This document shows, piece after piece, positions 48,650-62,443 of a stretch of DNA of 64,000 nt; within the stretch, counting starts at the first letter, position 1; each line of letters begins with the position of its first letter. The stretch lies in contig NC_079877.1 of NCBI RefSeq assembly GCF_029227915.1, positions 31,895,851 to 31,959,850 on the forward strand. The letters run 5' to 3'. Under the pieces are notes generated by a model. The model saw only the letters and a program-made list of their open reading frames with translations, had not been told where the DNA came from and ran no database searches. The DNA is from Hydractinia symbiolongicarpus. Its lineage: Eukaryota > Cnidaria > Hydrozoa > Anthoathecata > Hydractiniidae. The translations under genes and the position numbers were made by a program.

Positions 48650-51600
48650 AGCGCTACCACAGCGCCCAGTGTAATCGCTGAGTTCCAGCAATCATGTCAA
48701 ATTAAGAAGAATGTTATTTCTTGGAGTCCAATTGTCTCACTTATAACATTTATAAGGTGAAAGTCTAAAATCAGTTCAATTAAGTCGCACAGTCAAACGT
48801 TTCACAGTTAAAAGCGATGCAACCTAGTAATATCCGAAGACTTTCGCTAAATACATGTTGGTACGAATATGTGACGCAACTGTTGTAACTCAAACGGAAT
48901 TATACCGCCAAGAAATCAATGAAATGTAGTTTTTGAGAATGTCTTTATTTTTTCAGCGCGTGCTAACGGCCAGGATTGGTCCCACAGTAGGAAAATCTTA
49001 TTTATCTAAATTTTTAAATAAAGCGCTACCGCAGAGCCTAATGTAACCGCTGAATTGCAGCAATCATATCAAATTAAAAAGAATGTTATTCCTTGGAGAC
49101 CAATTGGCGCATTAATCACATTTATAAGGTCACAGTCCAGAATCAGTTGAAATAATTCCCACGGTCAATCGTTTCACTGTTAAAAGCGATACAACTTAGT
49201 AATATCGGAAGGAAATCACTAAGTACATGTTGGTACGAATGTGTGACGCAACCGTTGTAACTCAAACGGATTGACACCGTTAGAAAATCAATGAAATTTA
49301 GTTTTAGAAACTGTCTCTATTTCTTCAGCGCGCGATAACGGCTAGGATTGGTCCCACAGTAAAAAATGACTTATTTATCTTAATTTTTAAATAAAGCCTT
49401 ACAACAGCGCCCAGTGTAACTGCTGAGTTCTAGCAATCATGTCAAATTAAGAAAAATATCATTTCTTGTAGTCAAAATGACTCATTTATCACATTTATAA
49501 GGTCAAAGTCCAAAATCAGTTCAATTAAGTCCCACAGTCAATCGTTTCACTGTTGAAGGCGATACAACTTAGTAATATCGGAAAAAAATCACTAAATACA
49601 TGTTGGTACGAATATGTGACGCAACCGTTGTAACTCAAACGGATTGACACCGTTAGAAAATCAATGAAATTTAGTTTTAGAAACTGTCTCTATTTCTTCA
49701 GCGCGCGATAACGGCTAGGATTGGTCCCACAGTAAAAAGTGACTTATTTATCTTAATTTTTAAATAAAGCCTTACCACAGCGCCCAGTGTAATCGCTGAG
49801 TTCCAGCAATCATGTCAAATTAAGAAGAATATCATTTCTTTTAGTCAAAAGGACTCATTTATCACATTTATAAGGTCAAAGTCCAAAATCAGTTCAATTA
49901 AGTCCCACAGTCAATCGTTTCACTGTTGAAAGCGATACAACTTAGTAATATCGGAAAAAAATCACTAAATACATGTTGGTACGAATTGACGGATTGACAC
50001 CGTTAGAAATTCAATGAAATGTACATTTTGAAGCTGTCTCTATTTGTTTAGCGCGAACTAACGGCTAGTATTGGTGCCACAGTAAAAAATGACTTATTTA
50101 TCTAAATTTTTAAAAAAGCGCAACCACAGAGCCTAATGTAATCGCTGAATTCCAGCAATCATGTCAAATTAAGAAGAATGTTATTCCTTGGAGACCTATT
50201 GCCTCATTTATCACATTTATAAGGTCAAAGTCCAAAGTTAGTTCAATTAAGTCCCACAGTCAATCGTTTCACTGTTAAAAGCGATACATCTTAGTAATAT
50301 CGGAAGGAAATCACTAAGTACATGTTGGTACGAATATGTGACGCAACCGTTGTAACTCAAACGGATTGACACCGTTAGAAAGTCAATGAAATGTAGTTTT
50401 TGAAACTGTCTCTACTTCTTCAGCGCGCGATAACGGCAAGGATTGTTTCCACAGTAATAAATGACTTATTTATCTTAACTTTTAAACAAAGCGCTACCAC
50501 AGCGCCCAGTGTAATCGCTGAGTTCCAGCAATCATGTCAAATTAAGAAGAATATCATTTCTTGTAGTCAAAATGACTCATTTATCTCATTTATAAGGTCA
50601 AAGTCCAAAATCAGTTCAATTAAGTCCCACAGTCAATCGTTTCACTGTTGAAAGCGATACAACTTAGTAATATCGGAAAAAAATCACTAAATACATGTTG
50701 GTACGAATGTGTGACGCAACCGTTGTAAGTCAAGCGGATTGACACCGTTAGAAAATCAATGAAATGGAGTTTTTGAAACTGTCTCTATATCTTCAGCGCG
50801 CGCTAACGGCTAGGATTGTTCCCACAGTAAAAATGACTTATTTATCTAAATTTTTAAATGAATCGCTACCACAGGGTGTTCAGTGTAATTGCTGAGTTCC
50901 GGCAATCATGTCAAATTAAGATGAATGTTCTTTCTTGGAGTCCAATTGTCTCATTTATCACACTTATGAGGTCACAGTCCAAAGTTAATTCAATTAAGTC
51001 CCACAGTCAATCGTTTCACTGTTAGAAGCGATGCAACCCAGTAATATCAGAAAAATATCGCTAAATACATGTTGGTACGAATATGTGACCCAACCGTTGT
51101 AACTCAAACGGATTGACACCGTTAGAAAGTCAATGAAATGTACTTTTTGAAGCTGTCTCTTTTTCTTCAGCGCGAACTAACGGCTAGGATTGGTCCCACA
51201 GTAAAAAATGACTTATTTATCTTAATTTTTAAATAAAGCGCTACCACAGCGCCCAGTGTAATCGCTGAGTTCCAGCAATCATGTCAAATTAAGAAGAATG
51301 TTATTTCTTCGAGTCCAATTGTCTCACTTATAACATTTATAAGGTGAAAGTCTAAAATCAGTTCAATTAAGTCGCACAGTCAAACGTTTCACAGTTAAAA
51401 GCGATGCAACCTAGTAATATCCGAAGACTTTCGCTAAATACATGTTGGTACGAATATGTGACGCAACTGTTGTAACTCAAACGGAATTATACCGCCAAGA
51501 AATCAATGAAATGTAGTTTTTGAGAATGTCTTTATTTTTTCAGCGCGTGCTAACGGCCAGGATTGGTCCCACAGTAGGAAAATCTTATTTATCTAAATTT

Positions 51601-54005
51601 TTAAATAAAGCGCTACCGCAGAGCCTAATGTAACCGCTGAATTGCAGCAATCATATCAAATTAAAAAGAATGTTATTCCTTGGAGACCAATTGGCGCATT
51701 AATCACATTTATAAGGTCACAGTCCAGAATCAGTTGAAATAATTCCCACGGTCAATCGTTTCACTGTTAAAAGCGATACAACTTAGTAATATCGGAAGGA
51801 AATCACTAAGTACATGTTGGTACGAATGTGTGACGCAACCGTTGTAACTCAAACGGATTGACACCGTTAGAAAATCAATGAAATTTAGTTTTAGAAACTG
51901 TCTCTATTTCTTCAGCGCGCGATAACGGCTAGGATTGGTCCCACAGTAAAAAATGACTTATTTATCTTAATTTTTAAATAAAGCCTTACAACAGCGCCCA
52001 GTGTAACTGCTGAGTTCTAGCAATCATGTCAAATTAAGAAAAATATCATTTCTTGTAGTCAAAATGACTCATTTATCACATTTATAAGGTCAAAGTCCAA
52101 AATCAGTTCAATTAAGTCCCACAGTCAATCGTTTCACTGTTGAAGGCGATACAACTTAGTAATATCGGAAAAAAATCACTAAATACATGTTGGTACGAAT
52201 ATGTGACGCAACCGTTGTAACTCAAACGGATTGACACCGTTAGAAAATCAATGAAATTTAGTTTTAGAAACTGTCTCTATTTCTTCAGCGCGCGATAACG
52301 GCTAGGATTGGTCCCACAGTAAAAAGTGACTTATTTATCTTAATTTTTAAATAAAGCCTTACCACAGCGCCCAGTGTAATCGCTGAGTTCCAGCAATCAT
52401 GTCAAATTAAGAAGAATATCATTTCTTTTAGTCAAAAGGACTCATTTATCACATTTATAAGGTCAAAGTCCAAAATCAGTTCAATTAAGTCCCACAGTCA
52501 ATCGTTTCACTGTTGAAAGCGATACAACTTAGTAATATCGGAAAAAAATCACTAAATACATGTTGGTACGAATTGACGGATTGACACCGTTAGAAATTCA
52601 ATGAAATGTACATTTTGAAGCTGTCTCTATTTGTTTAGCGCGAACTAACGGCTAGTATTGGTGCCACAGTAAAAAATGACTTATTTATCTAAATTTTTAA
52701 AAAAGCGCAACCACAGAGCCTAATGTAATCGCTGAATTCCAGCAATCATGTCAAATTAAGAAGAATGTTATTCCTTGGAGACCTATTGCCTCATTTATCA
52801 CATTTATAAGGTCAAAGTCCAAAGTTAGTTCAATTAAGTCCCACAGTCAATCGTTTCACTGTTAAAAGCGATACATCTTAGTAATATCGGAAGGAAATCA
52901 CTAAGTACATGTTGGTACAAATATGTGACGCAACCGTTGTAACTCAAACGGATTGACACCGTTAGAAAGTCAATGAAATGTAGTTTTTGAAACTGTCTCT
53001 ACTTCTTCAGCGCGCGATAACGGCAAGGATTGTTTCCACAGTAATAAATGACTTATTTATCTTAACTTTTAAACAAAGCGCTACCACAGCGCCCAGTGTA
53101 ATCGCTGAGTTCCAGCAATCATGTCAAATTAAGAAGAATATCATTTCTTGTAGTCAAAATGACTCATTTATCTCATTTATAAGGTCAAAGTCCAAAATCA
53201 GTTCAATTAAGTCCCACAGTCAATCGTTTCACTGTTGAAAGCGATACAACTTAGTAATATCGGAAAAAAATCACTAAATACATGTTGGTACGAATGTGTG
53301 ACGCAACCGTTGTAAGTCAAGCGGATTGACACCGTTAGAAAATCAATGAAATGGAGTTTTTGAAACTGTCTCTATATCTTCAGCGCGCGCTAACGGCTAG
53401 GATTGTTCCCACAGTAAAAATGACTTATTTATCTAAATTTTTAAATGAATCGCTACCACAGGGTGTTCAGTGTAATTGCTGAGTTCCGGCAATCATGTCA
53501 AATTAAGATGAATGTTCTTTCTTGGAGTCCAATTGTCTCATTTATCACACTTATGAGGTCACAGTCCAAAGTTAATTCAATTAAGTCCCACAGTCAATCG
53601 TTTCACTGTTAGAAGCGATGCAACCCAGTAATATCAGAAAAATATCGCTAAATACATGTTGGTACGAATATGTGACCCAACCGTTGTAACTCAAACGGAT
53701 TGACACCGTTAGAAAGTCAATGAAATGTACTTTTTGAAGCTGTCTCTTTTTCTTCAGCGCGAACTAACGGCTAGGATTGGTCCCACAGTAAAAAATGACT
53801 TATTTATCTTAATTTTTAAATAAAGCGCTACCACAGCGCCCAGTGTAATCGCTGAGTTCCAGCAATCATGTCAAATTAAGAAGAATGTTATTTCTTCGAG
53901 TCCAATTGTCTCACTTATAACATTTATAAGGTGAAAGTCTAAAATCAGTTCAATTAAGTCGCACAGTCAAACGTTTCACAGTTAAAAGCGATGCAACCTA
54001 GTAAT
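48650..54005 (+). repeat. Higher-order repeat, 7-mer of 2,587 bp, about 2.1 copies
   Basis: A-type anchors at 50382 and 52969 and E-type anchors at 48914 and 51501 are both spaced 2,587 bp. Order A, F, D, E, B, B, C-variant. The length is 24 bp less than seven full monomers, mainly because the C-variant lacks about 23 bp in its linker. Private variants repeat in each copy (GGCAAGGATTG in A, TTCTTCGAGTCC in D, TTATTTTTTCAGCG in E, TTAAAAAGAATG in E, GAAGGCGATAC in B). The pattern breaks near 54005, where the D monomer carries CCGAATACTTTCG instead of CCGAAGACTTTCG. Confidence 0.9.
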
Positions 54006-57000
54006 ATCCGAATACTTTCGCTAAATACATGTTGGTACGAATATGTGACGCAACCGTTGTAACTCAAACGGAATTATACCGCCAAGAAATCAATGAAATG
54101 TAGTTTTTGAGAATGTCTTTATTTCTTCAGCGCGTGCTAACGGCCAGGATTGGTCCCACAGTAGGAAAATCTTATTTATCTAAATTTTTAAATAAAGCGC
54201 TACCGCAGAGCCTAATGTAACCGCTGAATTGCAGCAATCATATCAAATTAAAAAGAATGTTATTCCTTGGAGACCAATTGGCGCATAAATCACATTTATA
54301 AGGTCACAGTCCAGAATCAGTTGAAATAATTCCCACGGTCAATCGTTTCACTGTTAAAAGCGATACAACTTAGTAATATCGGAAGGAAATCACTAATAAC
54401 ATGTTGGTACGAATATGTGACGCAACCGTTGTAACTCAAACGGATTGACACCGTTAGAAAGTCAATGAAATGTAGTTTTTGAAACTGTCTCTACTTCTTC
54501 AGCGCGCGATAACGGCTAGGATTGTTTCCACAGTAATAAATGACTTATTTATCTTAACTTTTGAACAAAGCGCTACCACAGCGCCCAGTGTAATCGCTGA
54601 GTTCCAGCAATCATGTCAAATTAAGAAGAATATCATTTCTTGTAGTCAAAATGACTCATTTATCTCATTTATAAGGTCAAAGTCCAAAATCAGTTCAATT
54701 AAGTCCCACAGTCAATCGTTTCACTGTTGAAAGCGATACAACTTAGTAATATCGGAAAAAAATCACTAAATACATGTTGGTACGAATGTGTGACGCAACC
54801 GTTGTAGCTCAAACGGATTGACACCGTTAGAAAATCAATGAAATTTAGTTTTAGAAACTGTCTCTATTTCTTCAGCGCGCGATAACGGCTAGGATTGGTC
54901 CCACAGTAAAAAATGACTTATTTATCCTAATTTTTAAATAAAGCCTTACAACAGCGCCCAGTGTAACTGCTGAGTTCTAGCAATCATGTCAAATTAAGAA
55001 GAATATCATTTCTTGTAGTCAAAATGACTCATTTATCACATTTATAAGGTCAAAGTCCAAAATCAGTTCAATTAAGTCCCACAGTCAATCGTTTCACTGT
55101 TGAAAGCGATACAACTTAGTAATATCGGAAAAAAATCACTAAATACATGTTGGTACGAATATGTGACGCAACCGTTGTAACTCAAACGGATTGACACCGT
55201 TAGAAAATCAATGAAATTTAGTTTTAGAAACTGTGTCTATTTCTTTAGCGCGCGATAACGGCTAGGATTGGTCCCACAGTAAAAAGTGACTTATTTATCT
55301 TAATTTTTAAATAAAGCCTTACCACAGCGCCCAGTGCAATCGCTGAGTTCCAGCAATCATGTCAAATTAAGAAGAATATCATTTCTTTTAGTCAAAAGGA
55401 CTCATTTATCACATTTATAAGGTCAAAGTCCAAAATCAGTTCAATTAAGTCCCACAGTCAATCGTTTCACTGTTGAAAGCGATACAACTTAGTAATATCG
55501 GAAAAAAATCACTAAATACATGTTGGTACGAATTGACAGATTGACACCGTTAGAAATTCAATGAAATGTACTTTTTGAAGCTGTCTCTATTTGTTTAGCG
55601 CGAACTAACGGCTAGTATTGGTGCCACAGTAAAAAATGACTTATTTATCTAAATTTTTAAAAAAGCGCAACCACAGAGCCTAATGTAATCGCTGAATTCC
55701 AGCAATCATGTCAAATTAAGAAGAATGTTATTCCTTGGAGACCTATTGCCTCATTTATCACATTTATAAGGTCAAAGTCCAAAGTTAGTTCAATTAAGTC
55801 CCACAATCAATCGTTTCACTGTTAGAAGCGATGCAACCTAGTAATATCAGAAAAATGTCGCTAAATACATGTTGGTTCGAATATGTGACCCAACCGTTGT
55901 AACTCAAACGGATTGACACCGTTAAAAAGTCAATGAAATGTAGTTTTTGAGAATGTCTTTATTTCTTCAGCGCGTGCTAACGGCCAGGATTGGTCCCACA
56001 GTAGGAAAATCTTATTTATCTAAATTTTTAAATAAAGCGCTACCGCAGAGCCTAATGTAACAGCAGAATTGCAGCAATCATATCAAATTAAAAAGAATGT
56101 TATTCCTTGGAGACCAATTGGCGCATTAATCACACTTATAAGGTCACAGTCCAGAATCAGTTGAATTAATTCCCACGGTCATTCGTTTCACTGTTAAAAG
56201 CGATACAACTTAGTAATATCGGAAGGAAATCACTAAATACATGTTGGTACGAATATGTGACGCAACCGTTGTAACTCAAACGGATTCACACCGTTAGAAA
56301 ATCAATGAAATTTAGTTTTAGAAACTGTCTCTATTTCTTCAGCGCGCGATAACGGCTAGGATTGGTCCCACAGTAAAAAGTGACTTATTTATCTTAATTT
56401 TTAAATAAAGCCTTACCACAGCGCCCAGTGTTATCGCTGAGTTCCAGCAATCATGTCAAATTAAAAAGAATATCATTTCTTGTAGTCAAAATGACTCATT
56501 TATCACATTTATAAGGTCAAAGTCCAAAATCAGTTCAATTAAGTCCCACAGTCAATCGTTTCATTGTTGAAAGCGATACAACTTAGTAATATCGGAAAAA
56601 AATCACTAAATACATGTTGGTACGAATATGTGACCCAACCGTTGTAACTCAAACGGATTGACACCGTTAGAAATTCAATGAAATGTACTTTTTGAAGCTG
56701 TCTCTATTTCTTTAGCGCGAACTAACGGCTAGGATTGGTCCCACAGTAAAAAATGACTTATTTATCTTAATTTTTAAATAAAGCGCTACCACAGCGCCCA
56801 GTGTAATCGCTGAGTTCCAGCAATCATGTCAAATTAAGAAGAATGTTATTTCTTGGAGTCCAATTGTCTCACTTATAACATTTATAAGGTGAAAGTCCAA
56901 AATCAGTTCAATTAAGTCGCACAGTCAAACGTTTCACAGTTAAAAGCGATGCAACCTAGTAATATCCGAATACTTTCGCTAAATACATGTTGGTACGAAT

Positions 57001-60000
57001 ATGTGACGCAACCGTTGTAACTCAAACGGAATTATACCGCCAAGAAATCAATGAAATGTAGTTTTTGAGAATGTCTTTATTTCTTCAGCGCGTGCTAACG
57101 GCCAGGATTGGTCCCACAGTAGGAAAATCTTATTTATCTAAATTTTTAAATAAAGCGCTACCGCAGAGCCTAATGTAACCGCTGAATTGCAGCAATCATA
57201 TCAAATTAAAAAGAATGTTATTCCTTGGAGACCAATTGGCGCATTAATCACATTTATAAGGTCACAGTCCAGAATCAGTTGAATTAATTCCCACGGTCAA
57301 TCGTTTCACTGTTAACAGCGATACAACTTAGTAATATCAGAAGGAAATCACTAAATACATGTTGGTACGAACATGTGACGCAACCGTTGTAACTCAAACG
57401 GATTGACACCGTTAGAAAATCAATGAAATTTAGTTTTAGAAACTGTCTCTATTTCTTCAGCGCGCGATAACGGCTAGGATTGGTCCCACAGTACAAAGTG
57501 ACTTATTTATCTTAATTTTTAAATAAAGCGTTACCACAGCGCCAGTGTAATGGGTGAGTTCCATCAATCATGTCAAGCTAAGAAGAATGTCATTTCTTGT
57601 AGTCAAAATGACTCAATTATCACATTTATAAGGTCAAAGTCCAAAATCAGTTCAACTAAGTCCCACAGTCAATCGTTTCACTGTTGAAAGCGATACAACT
57701 TAGTAATATCGGAAGGAAATCACTAAATACATGTTGGTACGAACATGTGACGCAACCGTTGTAACTCAAACGGATTGACACCGTTAGAAAATCAATGAAA
57801 TTTAGTTTTAGAAACTGTCTCTATTTCTTCAGCGCGCGATAACGGCTAGGATTGGTCCCACAGTACAAAGTGACTTATTTATCTTAATTTTTAAATAAAG
57901 CGTTACCACAGCGCCAGTGTAATGGGTGAGTTCCATCAATCATGTCAAGCTAAGAAGAATGTCATTTCTTGTAGTCAAAATGACTCAATTATCACATTTA
58001 TAAGGTCAAAGTCCAAAATCAGTTCAACTAAGTCCCACAGTCAATCGTTTCACTGTTGAAAGCGATACAACTTAGTAATATCGGAAGCAAATCACTAAAT
58101 ACATGTTGGTACGAATATGTGACGCAACCGTTTTAACTCAAACGGATTGACACCGTTAGAAAGTCAATGAAATGTAGTTTTTGAAACTGTCTCTATTTCT
58201 TCAGCGCGAGATAACGGCTAGGATTGTTTCCTCAGTAATAAATGACTTAATTATCTTAACTTTTAAACAAAGCGCTACCACAGCGCCCAGTGTAATCGCT
58301 GAGTTCCAGCAATCATGTCAAATTAAGGAGAATGTTATTTCTTTTAGTCAAAATGGCTCATTTATTACATTTATAAGGTCAAAGCCCAAAATCAGTTCAA
58401 TTAAGTCCCACAGTCAATCGTTTCACTGTTGAAAGCGATACAACTTAGTAATATCGGAAGAAAATCACTAAATACATGTTGGTACGATTATGTGACGCAA
58501 CCGTTCTAACTCAAACAGATTGACACCGTTAGAAATTCAATGAAATGTACTTTTTGAAACTGTCTCTATTTCTTTAGTGCAAACTAACGGCTAGTATTGG
58601 TGCCACAGTAAAAAATGACTTATTTATCTAAATTTTTAAAAAAGCGCAACCACAGAGCCTAATGTAATCGCTGAATTCCAGCAATCATGTCAAATTAAGA
58701 AGAATGTTATTCCTTGGAGACCTATTGCCTCATTTATCACATTTATAAGGTCACAGTCATGAATCAGTTCAAATAATTCCCACAGTCAATCGTTTCACTG
58801 TTAGAAGCGATGCAACCTAGTAATATCAGAAAAATATCGCTAAATACATGTTGGTACGAATATGTGACCCAACCGTTGTAACTCAAACGGATTGACACCG
58901 TTAGAAAGTCAATGAAATGTACTTTTTGAAGCTGTCTCTTTTTCTTCAGCGCGAACTAACGGCTGGGATTGGTCCCACAGTAAAAAATGACTTATTTATC
59001 TTAATTTTTAAATAAAGCGCTACCACAGCGCCCAGTGTAATCGCTGAGTTCCAGCAATCATGTCAAATTAAGAAGAATGTTATTTCTTGGAGTCCAATTG
59101 TCTCACTTATAACATTTATAAGGTGAAAGTCCAAAATCAGTTCAATTAAGTCGCACAGTCAAACGTTTCACAGTTAAAAGCGATGCAACCTAGTAATATC
59201 CGAATACTTTCGCTAAATACATGTTGGTACGAATATGTGACGCAACCGTTGTAACTCAAACGGAATTATACCGCCAAGAAATCAATGAAATGTAGTTTTT
59301 GAGAATGTCTTTATTTCTTCGGCGCGTGCTAACGGCCAGGATTGGTCCCACAGTAGGAAAATCTTATTTATCTAAATTTTTAAATAAAGCGCTACCGCAG
59401 AGCCTAATGTAACCGCTGAATTGCAGCAATCATATCAAATTAAAAAGAATGTTATTCCTTGGAGACCAATTGGCGCATTAATCACATTTATAAGTTCAAA
59501 GTCCAAAATCAGTTCAACTAAGTCCCACAGTCAATCGTTTCACTGTTGAAAGCGATACAACTTAGTAATATCGGAAGGAAATCACTAAATACATGTTGGT
59601 ACGAACATGTGACGCAACCGTTGTAACTCAAACGGATTGACACCGTTAGAAAATCAATGAAATTTAGTTTTAGAAACTGTCTCTATTTCTTCAGCGCGCG
59701 ATAATGGCTAGGATTGGTCCCACAGTACAAAGTGACTTATTTATTTTAATTTTTAAATAAAGCGTTACCACAGCGCCAGTGTAATGGGTGAGTTCCATCA
59801 ATCATGTCAAGCTAAGAAGAATGTCATTTCTTGTAGTCAAAATGACTCAATTATCACATTTATAAGGTCAAAGTACAAAATCAGTTCAACTAAGTCCCAC
59901 AGTCAATCGTTTCACTGTTGAAAGCGATACAACTTAGTAATATCGGAAGGAAATCACTAAATACATGTTGGTACGAATATGTGACGCAACCGTTTTAACT

Positions 60001-60200
60001 CAAACGGATTGACACCGTTAGAAAGTCAATGAAATGTAGTTTTTGAAACTGTCTCTATTTCTTCAGCGCGCCATAACGGCTAGGATTGTTTCCACAGTAA
60101 TAAATGACTTATTTAACTTAACTTTTAAACAAAGCGCTACCACAGCGCCCAGTGTAATCGCTGAGTTCCAGCAATCATGTCAAATTAAGGAGAATGTTAT
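54006..60200 (+). repeat. 373-bp satellite, mixed monomers with H-type duplications
   Basis: Order from 54006: E, A, B, B, C-variant, E-like, B, C/D, E, H, H, A, C, D, E, H, A. The first part (about 54350-55260) repeats 47690-48600 at an offset of 6,665 bp. Two H monomers at 57419-57790 and 57791-58162 are almost identical neighbours, and a third H copy lies near 59656. No gene is seen. Confidence 0.9.
57419..58162 (+). repeat. Tandem pair of near-identical H-type monomers (372 bp each)
   Basis: The monomers beginning at 57419 and 57791 share all H-specific variants: CAGTACAAAGTGAC, CAGCGCCAGTG (1 bp shorter), GTAATGGGTGAG, TTCCATCAATC, CAAGCTAAG and GACTCAATTATC. The visible difference is GGAAGGAAATC versus GGAAGCAAATC at the end. 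Neighbouring monomers elsewhere in the array are clearly more different, so this is a recent single-monomer duplication. Confidence 0.85.
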
Positions 60201-61888
60201 TTCTTTTAGTCAAAATGGCTCATTTTTTACATTTATAAGGTCAAAGTCCAAAATCAGTTCAATTAAGTCCCACAGTCAATCGTTTCACTGTTGAAAGCGA
60301 TACAACTTAGTAATATCGGAAGAAAATCACTAAATACATGTTGGTACGATTATGTGACGCAACTGTTCTAACTCAAACAGATTGACACCGTTAGAAAGTC
60401 AATGAAATGTAGTTTTTGAAACTGTCTCTATTTCTTCAGCGCGCGATAACGGCTAGGATTGGTCCCACAGTACAAAATAACTTATTTAACTTAATCTTTA
60501 AATATAGCGTTACCACAGCGCCAAGTGTAATCGCTGAGTTCCAGCAATCATGTCAAACTAAGAAGAATGTCATTTCTTGTAGTCAAAATGATTCATTTAT
60601 CACATTTATAAGTTCAAAGTCCAAAATCAGTTCAACTAAGTCCCACAGTCAATCGTTTTACTGTTGAAAGCGATACAACTTAGTAATATCGGAAAAATAT
60701 CACTAAATACATGTTGGTACGAATGTGTGACGCAACCGTTGTAACTCAAACGGATTGACACCGTTAGAAAGTCAATGAAATGTAGTTTTTGAAACTGTCT
60801 CTATTTCTTCAGCGCGCGATAACGACTAGGATTGGTCCCACAGTACAAAATGACGTATTTATCTTAATCTTTAAATAAAGCGTTACCACAGCGCCAAGTG
60901 TAATCGCTGAGTTCCAGCAATCATGTCAAACTAAGAAGAATGTTCTTTCTTGGAGACCAATTGTTTCATTTATCACACTTATGAGGTCAAAGTCCATAAT
61001 CAGTTCAACTAAGTCACACAGTCAATCGTTTCACTGTTGAAAGCGATACAACTTAGTAATATCGGAAAAATATCACTAAATACATGTTGGTACGAATGTG
61101 TGACGCAACCGTTGTAACTCAAACGGATTGACACCGTTAGAAAGTCAATGAAATGTAGTTTTTGAAACTGTCTCTATTTCTTCAGCGCGCAATAACGGCT
61201 AGGATTGGTCCCACATAACAAAATGACGTATTTATCTTAATCTTTAAATAAAGCGTTACCACAGCGCCAAGTGTAATCGCTGAGTTCCAGCAATCATGTC
61301 AAACTAAGAAGAATGTTCTTTCTTGGAGACCAATTGTTTCATTTATCACACTTATGAGGTCAAAGTCCAAAGTTAGTTCAATTAAGTCCCACAGTTAATC
61401 GTTTCACTGTTAGAACGATGCAACCTAGTAATATCCGAATACTTTCGCTAAATACATGTTGGTACGAATATGTGACGCAACTGTTGTAACTCAAACGGAT
61501 TGACACGGTTAGAAAGTCAATGAAATGTAGTTTTTGAAACTGTCTCTATTTCTTCAGCGTGCGATAACGGCTAGGATTGTTTCCACAGTACTAAATGACT
61601 TATTTATCTTAATTTTTAAACAAAGCGCTACCACAGCGCCCAGTGTAATCGCTGAGTTCCAGCAATCATGTCAAACTAAGAAGAATGTCATTTCTTGTAG
61701 GCAAAATGACTAGTTTATCACATTTATAAGGTCAAAGTCCAAAATCAGTTCAATTAAGTCCCACAGTCAATCGTTTCACTGTTGAAAGCGATACAACTTA
61801 GTAATATCGGAAGAAAATCACTAAATACATGTTGGTACGATTATGTGACGCAACTGTTCTAACTCAAACAGATTGACACCGTTAGAAA
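60201..61888 (+). repeat. Higher-order repeat, 4-mer of 1,491 bp (first copy)
   Basis: The anchor at 60398 recurs at 61889 (1,491 bp) with the same preceding linker (GATTATGTGACGCAACTGTTC) and the same private variants in the following monomer (AATAACTTATTTAAC, AATATAGCG). Monomers at 60771 and 61144 carry AATGACGTATTTATC, and the latter also has the altered CCCACATAACAAAATG. The second copy is disturbed by a half-monomer deletion after 62190. Confidence 0.82.
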
Positions 61889-62443
61889 GTCAATGAAATG
61901 TAGTTTTTGAAACTGTCTCTATTTCTTCAGCGCGCGATAACGGCTAGGATTGGTCCCACAGTACAAAATAACTTATTTAACTTAATCTTTAAATATAGCG
62001 TTACCACAGCGCCAAGTGTAATCGCTGAGTTCCAGCAATCATGTCAAACTAAGAAGAATGTCATTTCTTGTAGTCAAAATGATTCATTTATCACATTTAT
62101 AAGTTCAAAGTCCAAAATCAGTTCAACTAAGTCCCACAGTCAATCGTTTCACTGTTGAAAGCGATACAACTTAGTAATATCGGAAAAATATCACTAAGTG
62201 TAATCGCTGAGTTCCAGCAATCATGTCAAACTAAGAAGAATGTCATTTCTTGTAGTCAAAATGATTCATTTATCACATTTATAAGTTCAAAGTCCATAAT
62301 CAGTTCAACTAAGTCACACAGTCAATCGTTTCACTGTTGAAAGCGATACAACTTAGTAATATCGGAAAAATATCACTAAATACATGTTGGTACGAATGTG
62401 TGACGCAACCGTTGTAACTCAAACGGATTGACACCGTTAGAAA
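61889..62443 (+). repeat. Aberrant 555-bp monomer and a half (internal deletion junction near 62196)
   Basis: Anchors at 61889 and 62444 are 555 bp apart, one monomer plus 182 bp. At 62191-62204 the sequence passes from the 3' region of a monomer (ATATCACTAA) directly to the middle of another (AGTGTAATCGCTGAG), removing about 191 bp, including the linker and the 5' half. The join shares a short A/AG overlap. The second half then repeats the 62030-62190 sequence with small changes. Confidence 0.85.

Noticed and set aside
62155-62340. 61-codon open frame spanning the aberrant half monomer
   Set aside because: Starts at TTG and exists only because a half-monomer deletion joined two open stretches.
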